DNA of 64,000 nt, from contig DATLLJ010000060.1 in NCBI GenBank assembly GCA_035537875.1, forward strand, positions 1 to 64,000, written 5' to 3'. Origin of the DNA: DATLLJ01 sp035537875. GTDB taxonomy: Bacteria > Acidobacteriota > Vicinamibacteria > Vicinamibacterales > CAVVIG01. Below are positions 25,906 through 35,115 of the stretch, piece after piece. Position 1 is the stretch's first letter, and each line of letters starts with the position of its first letter. Made by a program: the position numbers and the translations under genes. A model generated the notes under the pieces. That model saw only the letters and a program-made list of their open reading frames with translations, did not search any database and was not told the origin of the DNA.

Positions 25906-26724
25906 GTGCGGTCGGCAACCTCCACGTCAAACCGCCCGGTCCATTTCTCATGCCAATCGTTGTTGAGGTCGGCGCTGGTGCTGGCAACGATTGTTTGCCC
26001 GGCCTCCGGATACGCAGGGCAAGCTCTCACCGACTTGGCCGAGCCATCTGTCCGGGCGCCCTCGCTCGGAAGCATCTTTTCGGCTGTGCCCGGGAACCTC
26101 GTGCGCTTCGTGTCCATCGATTCCGCCAAGGTCCTGGGAATTGGTGGCGCCTCGGCGCTGCTGCTTCACCGGTGGGACGACGACGTCGTCGAAGAAGTCA
26201 ACACGAACAAAGCGTTCGACGACGCGTTCGCTCCTGGGGACTTCTACGGCGCGTTTCTCGTGCAGACAACGGCGGGGTTCATCACATACGGAGTGGGGCG
26301 TGCGACAAATCGACCGCACGTCGCACAAGTGGGCGCAAACATCGTCGGTGGGCAGTTCGTCAGCCAGCCGTGGGCGCAGTTGCTCAAATATTCGGTCCAG
26401 CGCGAACGTCCGGACGGCAGCAATCAGCACTCTTTTCCTTCGGGGCACACGGCGAGCGCGTTTGCCACCGCATCGGTCCTCAGGCAGTCGTACGGCTGGA
26501 AGGTCGGCGCCGTTGCGTATCTCGTCGCGGGGTACGTGGGGTCGGCACGAATGATCCACAACAGGCATTATCTGAGCGACGTGGCGTTTGGGGCGGCGAT
26601 CGGGGTCGCCGGGGCCCGGACCGCGATGCGTACCGAGAAGCCACGAGCCGTCAGCGTCAGCGCGTCCTACATTGAGGACGGCGTGGGGATTGTTGTGTCG
26701 ATCCGCCCATCGGGCGCGCCGTGA
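25906..26724 (+). CDS. PAP2-superfamily phosphatase
   Basis: The protein has the three acid-phosphatase motifs in order: KYSVQRERP (KxxxxxxRP), SFPSGHTAS (PSGH) and SARMIHNRHYLSDV (SRxxxxxHxxxD-like, with Ala before Arg). These form the active site of PAP2 enzymes, which dephosphorylate lipid phosphates such as undecaprenyl pyrophosphate or phosphatidic acid. A signal or first membrane segment (LLRSALVLATIVCPASGYAGQA) precedes. The C-terminus after residue 245 is beta-like, as in outer-membrane-linked members. GTG 25906 was chosen for its -10-like box. Confidence 0.88.
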   Translation: MRSATSTSNRPVHFSCQSLLRSALVLATIVCPASGYAGQALTDLAEPSVRAPSLGSIFSAVPGNLVRFVSIDSAKVLGIGGASALLLHRWDDDVVEEVNTNKAFDDAFAPGDFYGAFLVQTTAGFITYGVGRATNRPHVAQVGANIVGGQFVSQPWAQLLKYSVQRERPDGSNQHSFPSGHTASAFATASVLRQSYGWKVGAVAYLVAGYVGSARMIHNRHYLSDVAFGAAIGVAGARTAMRTEKPRAVSVSASYIEDGVGIVVSIRPSGAP

Positions 26725-26861
26725 TGGAGGGGGACGGCAGGGCCGTTGAGCCCCGTAACTTCAAGACTGGCCACCGGAACGCGGTTTTCCACCCCGAGCG
26801 CCTGCACCGAAAGAAACTGGGCCGTTCCGCGGAAGGTTGGTGTATAAGAGGACGAGCAATC

Positions 26862-27269
26862 ATGCGGGGCAGAACCGCTGTCAGTATCTGTCTGAGTTGT
26901 TGGCTGGGCCTCGTCATGGCTGTCCAGGTCGTGGCGCAGGAAGGGCACCCGATGAGCGGCAGTTGGATCGGGGATTACGGCCCGACCAAGGACCAGCGCA
27001 CCCGAGTGGTCGTCGTGATGGAGTGGACCGGCAAAGAGCTCGTGGGGACCATCAATCCGGGTCCGAATGGCATTCCGTTCAAGGTGGCCAAAGTGGATCC
27101 GAATGACTGGAGCCTGCACATCGAGGCGGACGGCAAAGACGCCCAGGGTCGGGCCGTGTCGTATGTAATCGATGGGACGATCGACGATCTCGGGACCTAC
27201 AATCGCAGCATCGCCGGAACCTGGAACGTCGGCTCGGTCAAAGGGGATTTCAGCATCACGAGACAGTAG
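26862..27269 (+). CDS. Small secreted protein, cassette member A1
   Basis: The 135-residue product has a signal peptide (VSICLSCWLGLVMAVQVVAQ) and a beta-rich domain. It reads GSWIGDYGPTKDQRTRVVVVM, then LVGTINPGPNGIPFKVAKVD, and ends SVKGDFSITRQ. It is clearly paralogous to the gene at 29827-30228 (shared GTINPG, the NDW/TNW turn and a KG-F-TR ending). I know no family name. The start is supported by AGAGG a few nt upstream of ATG 26862. It opens a five-gene plus-strand run with duplicated parts. Confidence 0.78.
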   Translation: MRGRTAVSICLSCWLGLVMAVQVVAQEGHPMSGSWIGDYGPTKDQRTRVVVVMEWTGKELVGTINPGPNGIPFKVAKVDPNDWSLHIEADGKDAQGRAVSYVIDGTIDDLGTYNRSIAGTWNVGSVKGDFSITRQ

Positions 27270-27289
27270 CGCCCGACGGGAGTCTGAGG

Positions 27290-28423
27290 ATGGTGATACG
27301 ACGGGGGAACGCGGCGCTTGGTTTGTTCGGCACAGGTATCGCCCTGTTCCTCACCATCTCGCCGGTGTCGGGGCATCACGAGCCCAGGGCAAAATTCGAC
27401 CCGGCCAAGCCCATCACGTTGAAGGGAAGCGTCTCGAAGATTGACTGGCTGAATCCGCACGTCCACATCTTCATGGAGGTTCAGGACGCGAAAGGCACAG
27501 CCAGCTGGGCTGTCGAGCTCGAAAGCACCGTCGATCTCCGCCGAAACGGCTGGAGCCCCGAAACGGTCAAGCTGGGCGACGCCATTACCGTGGAAGGAAT
27601 GGTTGCCAGGGACGGCAGCAGACAGGCATGGGCCAACTCGGTCGTGGTTGACGGCACCGGCAGAAAAGTCTTCGCCGTCGCTGCACCAATGCCGCCTCCT
27701 CTGCCGACCCCAGTGCCTCCAACGCCGCGCTGGCCCGACGGGCAACCGCGGTTGGGTCCTTCAGATGGGCAGGTCGGCGGCCATTGGGATTTCCCGAGCG
27801 CCACCACGCTGGTCGAGCAAGGAGTGACGGTCGGCGCCAACCGACATGGCCTGTTGAACAACGTCAACGACGCCGGCAAAGTCGCACCGTTCCAGCCATG
27901 GGCGAGAGACTTGTACATCTATCGGCAGCGCAATTTCATGAAAGACGATCCGATGTTCCTCGACTGCAAGCCGCAGGCGGGCCCGCGAATCTATCAGGTG
28001 CCGTACGGCGTGCAGTTTCTCGAAGAGCGGGACCGTCAGCGCATCCGGGTGATGATGGGCGGTGGTAATCAGAACTGGCGATTCATCTACCTCGATGGCC
28101 GGCCCCAGACGGGTCTCCCGGACGGGAACGCCGAGGATCCCCTGTACTTCGGCCATGCCGTCGGCAAGTGGGAAGGCGACACCCTCGTCGTCGACTCGAA
28201 AGGCTTCCACGATCGATTCTGGTTTTCAAACGGCGGGCTCCCTCATACTCCACAACTCCACCTGATCGAGCGCTTTTCGCGTCCCGATCTTTACACGCTG
28301 CGGTACGAAGTGACGATCGACGACCCTGGGGCTTACACGAGAACCTGGACGAGCAGTTGGACCCTCAGGTGGGTACCGGACGAAGAGCTCCCGGTCTATT
28401 TCTGCCAGGACAACAGGCCGTAG
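27290..28423 (+). CDS. DUF6152 domain fused to a second secreted domain (cassette member B-C fusion)
   Basis: After a signal peptide (LFGTGIALFLTISPVSGHH) the DUF6152 domain covers about residues 28-125, with ITLKGSVSKIDWLNPHVHIF and GDAITVEGMVARDGS. A Pro-rich linker (about 133-150) joins a C-terminal domain of about 220 residues. Its marks are PFQPWARDLYIYRQ, FGHAVGKWEGDTLVVD and YEVTIDDPGAYT. The neighbouring genes at 28462 and 28937 encode these two domains as separate proteins, so this is a fused copy. No enzymatic role is known to me. It starts 20 bp after member A1. Confidence 0.85.
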   Translation: MVIRRGNAALGLFGTGIALFLTISPVSGHHEPRAKFDPAKPITLKGSVSKIDWLNPHVHIFMEVQDAKGTASWAVELESTVDLRRNGWSPETVKLGDAITVEGMVARDGSRQAWANSVVVDGTGRKVFAVAAPMPPPLPTPVPPTPRWPDGQPRLGPSDGQVGGHWDFPSATTLVEQGVTVGANRHGLLNNVNDAGKVAPFQPWARDLYIYRQRNFMKDDPMFLDCKPQAGPRIYQVPYGVQFLEERDRQRIRVMMGGGNQNWRFIYLDGRPQTGLPDGNAEDPLYFGHAVGKWEGDTLVVDSKGFHDRFWFSNGGLPHTPQLHLIERFSRPDLYTLRYEVTIDDPGAYTRTWTSSWTLRWVPDEELPVYFCQDNRP

Positions 28424-28461
28424 GCCCGGGGAAGAACGAAGGGAAAGAAGGAGGACTGGAA

Positions 28462-28866
28462 ATGAGATCCCGCGTATTGAGTCTTTTGGCGTTCGGCGTC
28501 GGCCTGATGGTAGCAACGACCCCCGTGGTCGCGCACCATTCCTTCGCCGCGGAGTTCGATGCGGCACAGCCGATCACGATTCGTGGAAAAGTCACGAAGA
28601 TCGTCTGGACGAACCCTCACGTCTGGATCTACATGAACGTCCAGGACGAGGCGGGCAAGGTCGTCAACTGGGGGTTCGAGATGGGCGCCCCACACCAGGT
28701 GCGAGGCCGGGGTTGGGACCGTACGACGCTCAAGACAGGCGACGAGATCATCGTCGAAGGATCTCGCGCGAGGGACGGCAGCACCCGGATGAACGCGAGG
28801 AACGTGACCTGGGCGGCGACGGGCGTGAAGTTGGGCGCGGCGTCCAGCGAGACGGCCATTCCGTGA
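28462..28866 (+). CDS. DUF6152 protein (cassette member B)
   Basis: The 134-residue protein is a signal peptide (SLLAFGVGLMVATTPVVA) plus one DUF6152 domain: HHSFAAEFDAAQPITIRGKV, then WTNPHVWIYMNVQDE and GDEIIVEGSRARDGS. The HH after the signal and the NPHxxI/M pattern recur in the fused copy upstream. The family is common in acidobacteria and proteobacteria without known function. A strong GGAGG lies at about 28450-28455 before ATG 28462. It sits between the fusion gene and the separate C-domain gene. Confidence 0.88.
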   Translation: MRSRVLSLLAFGVGLMVATTPVVAHHSFAAEFDAAQPITIRGKVTKIVWTNPHVWIYMNVQDEAGKVVNWGFEMGAPHQVRGRGWDRTTLKTGDEIIVEGSRARDGSTRMNARNVTWAATGVKLGAASSETAIP

Positions 28867-28936
28867 CCCTGTCACGGACCCAGTCGTTCAACGGGACGGA
28901 TTTCTTCGAGTGATTCGAGTACGGGGAGGTGTGACG

Positions 28937-29812
28937 ATGCTGCGGCGACACCGTTTGGAGGCTGTGTTGGCGTTGGGGTGCTGTCTGGTGCTGTCACCGG
29001 CGTTGACGCCGGCCGCCGATGCTCAGACGGCGGCGGCGAAGGCTGACAACCGTCCCATCCCGCGTCTGGCTGACGGCCACGTGAGTTTCGAAGCGCCTCC
29101 TGGGGAAAAGGGAGTCTGGAATCGCCAGGATTACCGGGCGTTGCTCCCGGAAAAACCCGAGGAGATTGCTCTGCGGGATCGTAGCGGCAACGGCAACGAC
29201 GGGCCTCCAGGCCTGAAGCGCAAGGTCAGCGAGGTGCCTTTCCAGCCATGGGCAAAGGCACTCTGGATGTACCGGCAGACGCACGAGTTCGAGCCGTACA
29301 CTCGCTGCAAGCCGGCGGGTGGATTCCGCAATATGGCGACGCCCTACGGCACCGAATTCGTCCAGGTGCCGGATCAAAAGCGGATGTACATCTTTCAGAC
29401 CGGCGGGCCGCACAGCTTCCGGCCCATCTACATGGACGGCCGGGCGCATCCCAAGGATCTCGACCCCAGCTACTACGGGCACTCGGTGGGGCGCTGGGAG
29501 GGCGACACGCTCGTCGTAGACACCGTCGGCTTCAACGAGCGCGGGTGGATCGACGCGTACGGGACGCCGACCACGAAGCAGCTTCACCTCACGGAGCGCT
29601 TCACCCGGCTCGATTTCAGGACGCTCCGGTATGAAATCACCATCGACGATCCGGGCGCGTATACGGCGCCGTTCTCAACCGGCATGTTGATGACGTTCCA
29701 GTCCGGACGGGAACAGTTCGAGTACATGTGCCAGGACGGCAATCTGGCCTCGGAACTGATGATCGGCGGAGAGAACGCTCGAGTGGACCGCACGAGCTCG
29801 ATCGTTCCGTAG
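28937..29812 (+). CDS. Secreted protein homologous to the C-terminal half of the DUF6152 fusion (cassette member C)
   Basis: A signal peptide (AVLALGCCLVLSPALTPAADA) precedes a domain that matches the back half of the fusion protein at 27290-28423. Shared marks are PFQPWAKALWMYRQ, YGHSVGRWEGDTLVVD and YEITIDDPGAYT. A Cys appears in each paralogue near CKP and CQDG/CQDN, possibly a disulfide pair. No function is known to me. GGGGAGG lies about 9 nt before ATG 28937, supporting it over the upstream GTG 28910. Confidence 0.8.
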   Translation: MLRRHRLEAVLALGCCLVLSPALTPAADAQTAAAKADNRPIPRLADGHVSFEAPPGEKGVWNRQDYRALLPEKPEEIALRDRSGNGNDGPPGLKRKVSEVPFQPWAKALWMYRQTHEFEPYTRCKPAGGFRNMATPYGTEFVQVPDQKRMYIFQTGGPHSFRPIYMDGRAHPKDLDPSYYGHSVGRWEGDTLVVDTVGFNERGWIDAYGTPTTKQLHLTERFTRLDFRTLRYEITIDDPGAYTAPFSTGMLMTFQSGREQFEYMCQDGNLASELMIGGENARVDRTSSIVP

Positions 29813-29826
29813 GCGCTGGAGCCAGA

Positions 29827-30228
29827 ATGCGCACGACTCTCCGCTCGGCGGTTGCCGTTCTTGTGTTGCTGATGATGCCGGCGGCGGTGGCCCAGCAGGG
29901 CCACCCGCTCGTCGGCGTCTGGTCCGGCGATTGGGGTCCGACCGCGGCCGACCGACGTCCGGTTCTGATCGAGATGACGTGGGAAAACACGACGCTCGGC
30001 GGCACCATCAATCCGGGCGAAGCCGATGCCGCTCCCATCAAGGTCGGGAGGCTGAACTCGACGAACTGGACCGTTCATCTCGAGGGCGAGGGCAAAGACG
30101 AAAAAGGCAACGCCCTGCGCGTCGTCGTCGACGGGCAGATCGAAAACCTGGGGTCCCCGAAGCGTACGATCAGCGGCACCTGGCTCCGCGGGACGACGAA
30201 GGGCACGTTCAAAGTCACTCGGGAGTAG
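29827..30228 (+). CDS. Small secreted protein, cassette member A2
   Basis: The 133-residue protein has a signal peptide (AVAVLVLLMMPAAVAQ) and the same domain as the gene at 26862: GVWSGDWGPT, GGTINPG, NWTVHLEGEGKD and TTKGTFKVTRE. It begins 14 bp after the C-domain gene and closes the five-gene run. The two A copies flank the B and C genes, so the run reads A1, B-C fused, B, C, A2. No function is known to me. Confidence 0.78.
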   Translation: MRTTLRSAVAVLVLLMMPAAVAQQGHPLVGVWSGDWGPTAADRRPVLIEMTWENTTLGGTINPGEADAAPIKVGRLNSTNWTVHLEGEGKDEKGNALRVVVDGQIENLGSPKRTISGTWLRGTTKGTFKVTRE

Positions 30229-30291
30229 CCCACCTCAACGCTCTCGCAGATTCTGCTACCCTGACCCCGCGCGACCCGCGACTCTGAACAC

Positions 30292-31239
30292 TCAGTCTTT
30301 CGGCGCCACGTAGTTCTTTCTCGCCCTCGGCTTCAGCCCGCGTGTCGTCACGCGCACCTCAATGTCGTGAACCTTGCCGTCGCGCTTGAACGGCGCAAAG
30401 CCGACGAGATACTGGCTGTGCAGCTCGTCGGCGACCCCGGCGAATGCCGCGCCAAGGTCTTGTCCAAAACGGATCTCCGCGTAACCTCCGCCTGTCTGTT
30501 CCGCCACGATCGCGAGACCAGGGTCTGGCAAATCGGCCATCATCATCGCCTGAAGCCCCCCCGGACCAATCCCGGGCGGCATCTGCCGCTGGCCGCGGCT
30601 ACGCATGCCGATTCCGTAGATCATCACGTCCTCGTTCCGCGCGCGATCGATGACCTGCGCCTGGCTCCCGAACGGCTGGTTGAAGCCGAGCGGGCCGCTG
30701 TCCTTTCCGTCGCTCAGCACCAGCACCACAGACCGCGCGTCGCGCGTCTCTCCGAACGTGTCCAAGGCGGCGTCGACTGCGCGCCAGAGTGGCGTCGGCG
30801 CGTCGGCCGCAATCGATTCGGGTAACGCGCCTATGAGAGCTTTTCGATCCTTCGTGAACTCGGGACTGATCGTGATCTCGTGCCCGAACGAGCCGACCCG
30901 CGCCACATCGTCCGGCCCGAGCCTTGCGAAGAGCTGCTGGGACGCCGCCCGAAGCAACGGCAGGTTGCCGGCCATGCTGCCCGACACATCGAGCATGACC
31001 ACGAGTCGGATGGGCTGTGGGGTGTTGTCGAACAACGTGATCGGCTGCGGCTTGCCTTCGTCGCGCACTTCGAAGTCGCTCTGCACGAGCGTCGTGACAA
31101 GCCTGCCGTCTCGATCGGTGACGGTCGCAAAGACGCGAACGAGGTCGCCGGCGCCTCTGAAAATCGGCTGCTGTCCAGCCGCGGCCGCGACTCCGAGAAT
31201 GCACGCCGTAAGCGTCGTGAACGTGAGAAACCGAGTCAT
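30292..31239 (-). CDS. VWFA-related acidobacterial protein (TIGR03436 type)
   Basis: The 315-residue protein has a signal peptide (TTLTACILGVAAAAGQQ), then an N-terminal beta-sandwich strand set (VRVFATVTDRDGRLV, DFEVRDEGKPQPITLFDN), and a von Willebrand A domain. The metal-ion (MIDAS) motif DVSGS is at residues 84-88, with later SFGHEITISPEFT and VVLVLSDGKDS. This layout is that of the VWFA-related group abundant in acidobacteria. It is exported and may bind ligands or partners through the divalent metal site. It converges with the cassette above by a 63-bp gap. Confidence 0.92.
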   Translation of the reverse strand: MTRFLTFTTLTACILGVAAAAGQQPIFRGAGDLVRVFATVTDRDGRLVTTLVQSDFEVRDEGKPQPITLFDNTPQPIRLVVMLDVSGSMAGNLPLLRAASQQLFARLGPDDVARVGSFGHEITISPEFTKDRKALIGALPESIAADAPTPLWRAVDAALDTFGETRDARSVVLVLSDGKDSGPLGFNQPFGSQAQVIDRARNEDVMIYGIGMRSRGQRQMPPGIGPGGLQAMMMADLPDPGLAIVAEQTGGGYAEIRFGQDLGAAFAGVADELHSQYLVGFAPFKRDGKVHDIEVRVTTRGLKPRARKNYVAPKD

Positions 31240-31323
31240 TTGTTCTGCTCCCGCCTCCGCAGGCCTGGCCCCACTCCAGTCATATCACGAGCCGGCCGCC
31301 GCCCGCTCCGCGAACTGCGAGAC

Positions 31324-32235
31324 CTACGCTGTCTTCGCTTTACCTTGAATCGGTGCGCGCGGCAGCCTGGCTGCGCCGTGCTGGACAGTGAACGTGAAAT
31401 CGAGCGAATACCACGGAGATTTGACGTCCGGTGCAGGGGCAGGGTCGCTGTCGTGGCGCACGTAGTCGCCGAGCAGCGCTCTGGTCACTCCGAACTGGAC
31501 GTCTGTGTCGATGTGGGGATCGTCGGGCAAGTACACCTGCGAGACCTGTGTCTTGAAGCCGGGCTTGTATATCAGGAAATGCAGGTGCGCCGGCCGCATA
31601 TTGTGGCGGCCCTGTGCGCGCAGCAGGTCGCCGACGGGACCGGTGATTGGAATCGGATAGCCGGCGGGTTTGACGCTCCGGAACGAGATGTGCCCGTTCG
31701 CGTCACAGGTGAACTTGCCGCGCAGGTTCATGTCGGCCTGGCTGGGATCCTGGTTCTCGTACAATCCCTCGGTCGAGGATTGCCACACGTCCACCTCGGC
31801 GCCGTCGACCGGCTGTCCGTCGCTGTCCCTGACCCACGCGTTCACGAAGAGCTCGGGACCCGGCGTCGGCGATCGAACGATCGATCCGCCGTTGGGAGTC
31901 GGCGGCGAGTCGAGGCGCCAGAACGGACCGAGCAGATTCGCGGTGGTTTCCGTCCCGCTGGCGCCGCCGTTATTGAGAAGGCAGACGAGCGTCGACACTC
32001 CCAGCGAGCCAGCCATCAGCACCGCTTCGTTGTGGTATTCCGTGGTGTGCTGGCCGATGGCGTTCACGTATCCGCAGGCTTCTTGAAATTCGTCCTCAGT
32101 GAGCGCGACTTCCCGGACGAATGCATGGAGGTGGCGGATCAGGCACGAGAGGATCTCACGCGTGCGGGCGTCTGTTGCGCGCTCGACCTCGCTGAGCACC
32201 GCAGGTGTGACCGAATCGAGACCATCGATGATCAT
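31324..32235 (-). CDS. Intradiol ring-cleavage dioxygenase (catechol/hydroxyquinol 1,2-dioxygenase-like)
   Basis: The 303-residue enzyme has the helical N-terminal dioxygenase domain (LSCLIRHLHAFVREVALTEDEF) and the intradiol catalytic core. The non-haem Fe(III) ligands read as Tyr159 (GLYENQD), Tyr193 (AGYPIP), His217 and His219 (PAHLHF). Family enzymes open catechol or hydroxyquinol rings between the hydroxyls to give cis,cis-muconates or maleylacetate precursors. The start overlaps the end of the molybdenum hydroxylase gene (ATGA), so the three genes are translationally coupled. Hydroxyquinol is the more likely substrate by length and N-domain, but this is not certain. Confidence 0.9.
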   Translation of the reverse strand: MIIDGLDSVTPAVLSEVERATDARTREILSCLIRHLHAFVREVALTEDEFQEACGYVNAIGQHTTEYHNEAVLMAGSLGVSTLVCLLNNGGASGTETTANLLGPFWRLDSPPTPNGGSIVRSPTPGPELFVNAWVRDSDGQPVDGAEVDVWQSSTEGLYENQDPSQADMNLRGKFTCDANGHISFRSVKPAGYPIPITGPVGDLLRAQGRHNMRPAHLHFLIYKPGFKTQVSQVYLPDDPHIDTDVQFGVTRALLGDYVRHDSDPAPAPDVKSPWYSLDFTFTVQHGAARLPRAPIQGKAKTA

Positions 32236-34457
32236 CGGCTGCCGCGCTCGAGTGCCGCCAGCACGCGCGGCGGTGTCAACGGAAACTGATCCATCCGAAC
32301 CCTCGTCGCGTCGAAAAAGGCGTTCGCGATCGCCCCGGCGGCGGCGGCCATGACTTCCTCGCCGGCGCCCGAACTGCGTTCATTCAACCGCTGGACGACA
32401 ATCGGTGTCACCTCCGGGCACTCCTCGAATCGGAGCACCCGGTAGGTCGACCAGTCCAGGCTCGTGACGCTCGTGGTGTCGAATGCCACCTCCTCGTAGA
32501 ACATCCGGCTGCACGTCTGCACCAGCTGTCCGCAGATCTGGCTCTCGACGATGGCGGGATTGACGGCCAGGCCGGCGTCGATTGCGCCGTACATATGCTT
32601 TGCGACGACCTTTCCGGTCTCCCGGTCGACTTCAATGTCGGCGACGGCCGCACCCCACGATTGCAGGTGCGTTCCGAGACCGATGCCCCGGCCGGTGAGA
32701 ACCCGGCCTTCGCTCCTCTGCGCCGCGGGCTGACGCGGACTCCACCGGGCTGCGTTGGCGACCGCGTCGAGCACGCCCAGCCAGCGCTCGTCCGCGATAT
32801 TCCGGCGGCGGAACTCATAGGGATCGATGTTCAGGAGGAGTGCCAGCTGATCGATCGCCTGCTCAGAAGCGAACGCGAACGCCAGGTCGAGCGGCGACCT
32901 GAGCCACCCTGCCCTGAAATACTCGACCACGGGCAGCTTGTGATTCACCAGCCGCAGGTTGGGAATCTGATACATTCCGCCGCAGGTCAGACGGTTCACG
33001 CCCTGAACCCCCTGCGCAGTTCCACCACCGGGCCCCCATTCCGCTGCAGGCACGCCGGTCAACTGGGCTGACGTTTCAGTGGCGCTCCAGTTGTGTTGCC
33101 AGCCGTGATACTCGTACGCGACGAGCTTCCCCACTCCGTCCGCGGCCGCGCGCACTTCGCCAACGTGTGCCGGGCCGTAGTTGTCCCATCCGTGCTCATC
33201 CCAGCGCATGAACTGCACCCGCACGGGCCTGGCGACGGCCTGAGACAGCAGCGCCGCCGCCTGCGCGGCGTCGTCGTAACAGCTGTGGCCATAGGTCCCT
33301 GAGCCTTCGTAGTACTGGACGCGAACCTTCTCGATTGGCAGTGCGAGCAGCCCGGCGATCGTGCGACGGGTTGCGTACACGTCCTGGGTCGAGCAGATGA
33401 CCAGAGCCGAATCCGACTTCACATCGGCAACGGCGCAATTGGGGCCGAATGGTGCATGCGCCTGATATGGGGCGTGGCAGATCCGCGAGACGACATGTGG
33501 GGCGGTCTTCAGCGTGGCGGCCACGTCGCCGCGCTCCACGACAATCTGCTCAGATGTCGCCGCAAGACGCATGCGCTCGAACAGCTTGGCGTCACCGGGC
33601 AGCGACGGCGCGGTGTCCCACGTGACCTTCAGCTCGGCGGCGGCACGGACGGCATCCCACTCATCCTGCGCCACCACGCCGAGAAAGTCCCCCTTGCGCA
33701 CCACGCGGGCGCCCGGAATCTGACGGATCGAGTCTTCCTCGACACCGAGAACTTTCGCGCCGGCCCCGTAGGCCCGCTGGCCTCTCGGCCGGACCACGCG
33801 CCCGTGCAACACCTCGGGTATCCGGACGTGTTGCATGAACACATAGGTGCCGTCGATCTTGTTCTCGATGTCGCGACGGGGAATCGGCGCGCCGACAACC
33901 TTGTACTCGTCGGGCTTCTTGGGCACCGCCGTCCCGGTGATCGGCAGATCGAATCTCCTGTCCCCGACCAGTTGGCCATACGTCACCTGCATGGAACCTG
34001 GTGCGGCAGTCACGACGCCCCTTGAGACAGTGAGGCTATCGAGCGGCGCATTCAGCCTTCCAGCTGCCATCTTGAGGAGGGCCAGGCGCGCCTCTGCCGC
34101 CGCCGTGCGGATTTGCGGCCCACCGCGCGCGATCGACGCACTCGAGTACGTCCCCCCTTGATTGGGCGACACGTCGGTATCGAGGCGCGCCGTCTCGACC
34201 TGATCGATCCCCAGATCCAGCTCCTCCGCCGCAATCTGCAGCAGGGAGGTGGAGTTGCCTTGTCCCAGTTCGGCAAAACCGAGATACACCGTCGCCGTGT
34301 TGTCGGAGTGGACGGCCAGCCATGTGTCGATCAGCTTCGGATCCGGTGGCCCGGCGACGGCCGCGCGCGTTTGTGCGGACACCGCGTCCCGCAGGCTGAA
34401 GCCGACGAACAGCGCGCCGCCTGCCTTCAGGAAATCGCGTCGCGGCAGCCCGGTCAT
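32232..34457 (-). CDS. Molybdenum hydroxylase large subunit (isoquinoline 1-oxidoreductase beta-like)
   Basis: The 741-residue protein begins with a twin-arginine signal (LPRRDFLKAGGALFVGFSLRD), so the assembled enzyme would be exported folded. Molybdopterin-family segments include AVHSDNTATVYLGFAELGQGN, QTRAA-type N-domain strands, GPGGGTAQGVQG and the active-site end SSGAGEEVMAAAAGAIANAFFDAT, where the Glu after GAG is the likely catalytic base. It matches the two-subunit hydroxylases related to isoquinoline 1-oxidoreductase and aldehyde oxidases. It overlaps its Fe-S partner and the dioxygenase by 4 nt each. The electron acceptor is probably a c-type cytochrome; that is inference. Confidence 0.9.
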   Translation of the reverse strand: MTGLPRRDFLKAGGALFVGFSLRDAVSAQTRAAVAGPPDPKLIDTWLAVHSDNTATVYLGFAELGQGNSTSLLQIAAEELDLGIDQVETARLDTDVSPNQGGTYSSASIARGGPQIRTAAAEARLALLKMAAGRLNAPLDSLTVSRGVVTAAPGSMQVTYGQLVGDRRFDLPITGTAVPKKPDEYKVVGAPIPRRDIENKIDGTYVFMQHVRIPEVLHGRVVRPRGQRAYGAGAKVLGVEEDSIRQIPGARVVRKGDFLGVVAQDEWDAVRAAAELKVTWDTAPSLPGDAKLFERMRLAATSEQIVVERGDVAATLKTAPHVVSRICHAPYQAHAPFGPNCAVADVKSDSALVICSTQDVYATRRTIAGLLALPIEKVRVQYYEGSGTYGHSCYDDAAQAAALLSQAVARPVRVQFMRWDEHGWDNYGPAHVGEVRAAADGVGKLVAYEYHGWQHNWSATETSAQLTGVPAAEWGPGGGTAQGVQGVNRLTCGGMYQIPNLRLVNHKLPVVEYFRAGWLRSPLDLAFAFASEQAIDQLALLLNIDPYEFRRRNIADERWLGVLDAVANAARWSPRQPAAQRSEGRVLTGRGIGLGTHLQSWGAAVADIEVDRETGKVVAKHMYGAIDAGLAVNPAIVESQICGQLVQTCSRMFYEEVAFDTTSVTSLDWSTYRVLRFEECPEVTPIVVQRLNERSSGAGEEVMAAAAGAIANAFFDATRVRMDQFPLTPPRVLAALERGSR

Positions 34458-34966
34458 CGCGCTCCCCCGGGCGTCGCCATAATCTGGGACGCGCGCTGAA
34501 CGGCGCGGATGATTCGCGGGTACGTGCCGCAACGGCACAGATGGCCGTTCATCGCCGAGCGAATCTCCGCTTCGCTTGGCCGAGGAATCGTGGCCAGCAG
34601 CTCCACGGCCTTCACGATGATCCCGTTGTAGCAGTAGCCACACTGCGGGGCCTGCTCGTCGAGGAACGCCTGCTGGACCGGATGCAGGCGTGGAACGCGC
34701 GCCAGGCGCGCCTTCTCGGCGTACCAGCCCGGGAGCCCTTCGAGCGTCGTGACAGTTCGGTCCACAACCGCGGAGACCGGCGTCAGGCACGACCGTTTCT
34801 CGACGCCGTCGACAAGCACTGAACAGGAGCCGCATTGCCCCAGGCCACAGCCGAAACGCGGGCCCTGCAACCCCAACTGGTTCGACAGCACGTATAGGAG
34901 CGGTGTCTCAGACGCCGCGCTGATGGTCCGCTGTGTGCCGTTGACCTTGATCTGGAGATCGGCCAT
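34454..34966 (-). CDS. [2Fe-2S] small subunit of a molybdenum hydroxylase (isoquinoline 1-oxidoreductase alpha-like)
   Basis: The 170-residue protein has both Fe-S cluster sites of this family. The plant-ferredoxin-type cluster reads FGCGLGQCGSCSVLV (Cys40, 45, 48 and 60). The second cluster reads QCGYCYNG (Cys109, 112) and CRCGTYP (Cys144, 146). It passes electrons from the molybdenum site of its partner encoded directly downstream. No FAD subunit gene is present, as in two-subunit enzymes of this class. ATG 34966 was chosen because GGGAGG precedes it and the protein pattern begins there. Confidence 0.93.
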   Translation of the reverse strand: MADLQIKVNGTQRTISAASETPLLYVLSNQLGLQGPRFGCGLGQCGSCSVLVDGVEKRSCLTPVSAVVDRTVTTLEGLPGWYAEKARLARVPRLHPVQQAFLDEQAPQCGYCYNGIIVKAVELLATIPRPSEAEIRSAMNGHLCRCGTYPRIIRAVQRASQIMATPGGAR

Positions 34967-35115
34967 GCCTGGCACCTCCCAGGCCTGAGGCGGCCTCAAG
35001 CCCTGACGCCGCCAGTATACGCGCGAGGCCGCGACGCGGCCATTTCGAACGGCGGACGTACGATGTCGCAAGAGATCAGGGGCCGAGGTAATATGCGTGA
35101 GCCCGGACGGTGATC

